Shown here piece by piece: positions 62,548 to 64,000 of a stretch of DNA of 64,000 nucleotides; position 1 is the stretch's first letter, and each line of letters begins with the position of its first letter. Source of the stretch: Paludibacteraceae bacterium. GTDB lineage: Bacteria; Bacteroidota; Bacteroidia; Bacteroidales; Paludibacteraceae. Where the stretch lies: assembly GCA_017461505.1 (NCBI GenBank), contig JAFTXV010000007.1, forward strand, positions 248,001 to 312,000, given 5' to 3'. The notes under the pieces are model-generated. The model made no database searches and was not told the origin of the DNA. It saw only the letters and a program-made list of their open reading frames with translations. The position numbers and the translations under genes are program-made.

Positions 62548-64000
62548 TTAAGCTTTCTTTGCTTTGCGACGAGCAATTGCCTCTTGGATATCGTAAGCAA
62601 GAGGAGATGCTACGCAGAGTGAAGAATAGGTACCTACTACCACACCGATGAGCAATGCGAATACGAATCCGCGAATGGTCTCACCGCCGAAGCAGAAGAT
62701 TGCTATCAACACAACGAGAGTTGACATAGAGGTTGAGAATGTACGGCTCAAGGTGTGGTTCAACGCATCGTTCATATTTTGCTTGAGCGCGCGTTTTGGA
62801 TACAAACCTTTATACTCGCGTACACGGTCGAATACAACCACAGTATCGTTGATAGAGTAACCGATAACGGTCAAGATAGCAGCGATAAATGATTGGTCAA
62901 TCTCCATAGAGAATGGCATCACCTTCCAGAGGAGTGCATATGCGCCCAACACAATCAAGGTGTTGTGAGCCAAACCAGTCAATGCACCTACTGAGAATGC
63001 AAAGTTGCGGAAACGGATCAACACGTACAAGAAGATTGCTACCAACGCAGCCAACACAGCCCAAATAGCAGATTGAGTAATGTCATCAGCCACAGCAGGA
63101 CCTACCTTTTGTGATTGCATGATACCAATCTCAGGATTAATCTCTGTGGACTTGAATTGCTCCAAAGTGATTTCCTCTGCCAAGAATGGCTTGCAACCTT
63201 CGTAGAGCAATGCTTCGATAGTCTCATCCACGTTGTCAGAGTTGTCGTTAATCATATAGTTGGTAGAGATACGTACTTGATTTGCATCACCGATGGTGAT
63301 TACGTTGAGTGCGAAACTCTCCTCATCGTTGAGCTCAGCTTTAGCTGCCATGAATACATTATCCAAAGAAGCATTTACCTCCTCTGTATTTACATCTTGA
63401 GCAAAACGAACGATATAGTTACGACCACCTGAGAAGTCAATACCAAGGTTCAGTTTACCCATGATATGTGGGTTCACACCCAAAATACCTACGAGTACCA
63501 ATACGCCAGACAAAATGTAAGTCACCTTGCGCGCACCGATAAAGTTAGCTGCAGTATTTTGCAAGAAGTTTTGCATCAACTTGGTAGTGAAGTTAAGCTC
63601 TTTAGCATTTTCCTTCTTAGCATAAGCCTCAAGCAACAGACGGCAAACGAATACGGCAGTCAAGAACGAGGATACGATACCAATCATGTATGTTACAGCG
63701 AAGCCCTTGATAGGACCAGTACCGAAGATAGCCAAGATCGCACCTGTCAAGAATGATGTTACGTTAGAGTCGATAATCGCAGAGATAGCGTTGCCAAAAC
63801 CATCTTCAATAGCTTTGCGCAAACTCTTACCTGCACGACGCTCCTCACGGATACGCTCGTAGATAAGCACGTTAGCATCCACAGCCATACCCATGGTAAG
63901 CACGATACCGGCGATACCAGGCAATGTCAATACTGCTGAGAATGATGACAAGATACCAGCCAACAAGAAGACGTTGCAGAGCAATGCGAAGTCAGCAATC
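62548..64000 (-). CDS. secDF: Protein translocase SecDF, N-terminus cut by window edge
   Basis: The reading frame stays open to the right edge (IADFALLCNVFLL at the border), so only about 483 C-terminal residues are seen. They cover the end of SecD (VLTMGMAVDANVLIYERIRE) and all of SecF (NLGIDFSGGRNYIVRFAQDV, IGYSINDTVVVFDRVREYKG), fused in one chain as usual in Bacteroidetes. SecDF uses the proton gradient to pull exported proteins through SecYEG. The large P1 domain of SecD lies beyond the window. Any ATG or TTG start inside the window would be false. Confidence 0.96.
   Translation of the reverse strand, partial: IADFALLCNVFLLAGILSSFSAVLTLPGIAGIVLTMGMAVDANVLIYERIREERRAGKSLRKAIEDGFGNAISAIIDSNVTSFLTGAILAIFGTGPIKGFAVTYMIGIVSSFLTAVFVCRLLLEAYAKKENAKELNFTTKLMQNFLQNTAANFIGARKVTYILSGVLVLVGILGVNPHIMGKLNLGIDFSGGRNYIVRFAQDVNTEEVNASLDNVFMAAKAELNDEESFALNVITIGDANQVRISTNYMINDNSDNVDETIEALLYEGCKPFLAEEITLEQFKSTEINPEIGIMQSQKVGPAVADDITQSAIWAVLAALVAIFLYVLIRFRNFAFSVGALTGLAHNTLIVLGAYALLWKVMPFSMEIDQSFIAAILTVIGYSINDTVVVFDRVREYKGLYPKRALKQNMNDALNHTLSRTFSTSMSTLVVLIAIFCFGGETIRGFVFALLIGVVVGTYSSLCVASPLAYDIQEAIARRKAKKA

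Overview
The window reads as a Bacteroidales (Bacteroidota) chromosome. Nearly every intergenic start region carries the Bacteroidetes housekeeping promoter (TTTG or TTGC about 20 bases before TAnnTTTG, most often TACCTTTGCA). Exported proteins include many lipoproteins, a TonB-dependent receptor and an AsmA-like protein, and IleRS is the long type-2 form. It is a core-genome window: I see no prophage, insertion sequence, CRISPR array or rRNA operon.

Layout. 1-9.6 kb (minus): ileS followed by a lipoprotein, AsmA-like protein, M3 oligopeptidase and a membrane protein cut by the left edge. 9.7-14.4 kb (plus): an unknown small protein, an SGNH hydrolase, the rpsF-rpsR-rplI-rpmE2 ribosomal operon, a PnuC-like transporter and an RluA-type pseudouridine synthase. 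14.4-19.6 kb: a membrane-spanning TPR/HTH regulator followed by a large repeat-built secreted protein. 19.7-22.8 kb (minus): an outer-membrane barrel protein and a TonB receptor behind a TPP riboswitch. 22.9-23.4 kb: tRNA-Glu and rpsT. 23.4-28.5 kb (minus): a compact glycan operon (polymerase plus four glycosyltransferases). 28.6-30.2 kb: rpsP with a long tail and a lipoprotein. 30.5-38.1 kb (plus): OmpA-like/TPR lipoprotein, small membrane protein, mutL, metallophosphatase, acpP-fabF, a winged-helix protein and asd. 38.2-46.4 kb (minus): topoisomerase IV A with a 55-residue membrane protein, then namZ-symporter-upp-vanZ-dprA. 46.7-49.4 kb: a second TPR/HTH regulator with a secreted S41-like lipoprotein. 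49.8-52.1 kb: GH20 hexosaminidase. 52.1-59.9 kb (minus): gyrB-LOG-GH16-like-kdsA-kdsD-aroF-U32. 60.5-64 kb (minus): hsp20, a Big_2 lipoprotein and secDF cut by the right edge.

Two signals go beyond routine annotation. First, two paralogous cassettes each pair a predicted transmembrane one-component regulator (periplasmic TPR domain, one membrane helix, cytoplasmic HTH) with a secreted product under its own promoter. In the first cassette both promoters carry TGTACA at exactly 96 and 43 bases before the -7 box and ATCAAT exactly 28 bases after the first TGTACA. Second, the window is scattered with short degenerate tandem arrays of strictly fixed period (7, 8, 10 or 11 bp). They fill operon spacers and leaders and also lie inside ileS, kdsA, the GH20 gene, the U32 gene and the TonB receptor gene. 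The same unit families recur at distant loci. A further point is the ileS signature motif GIHH in place of HIGH, the swapped form linked to very high mupirocin resistance in IleRS2 enzymes.
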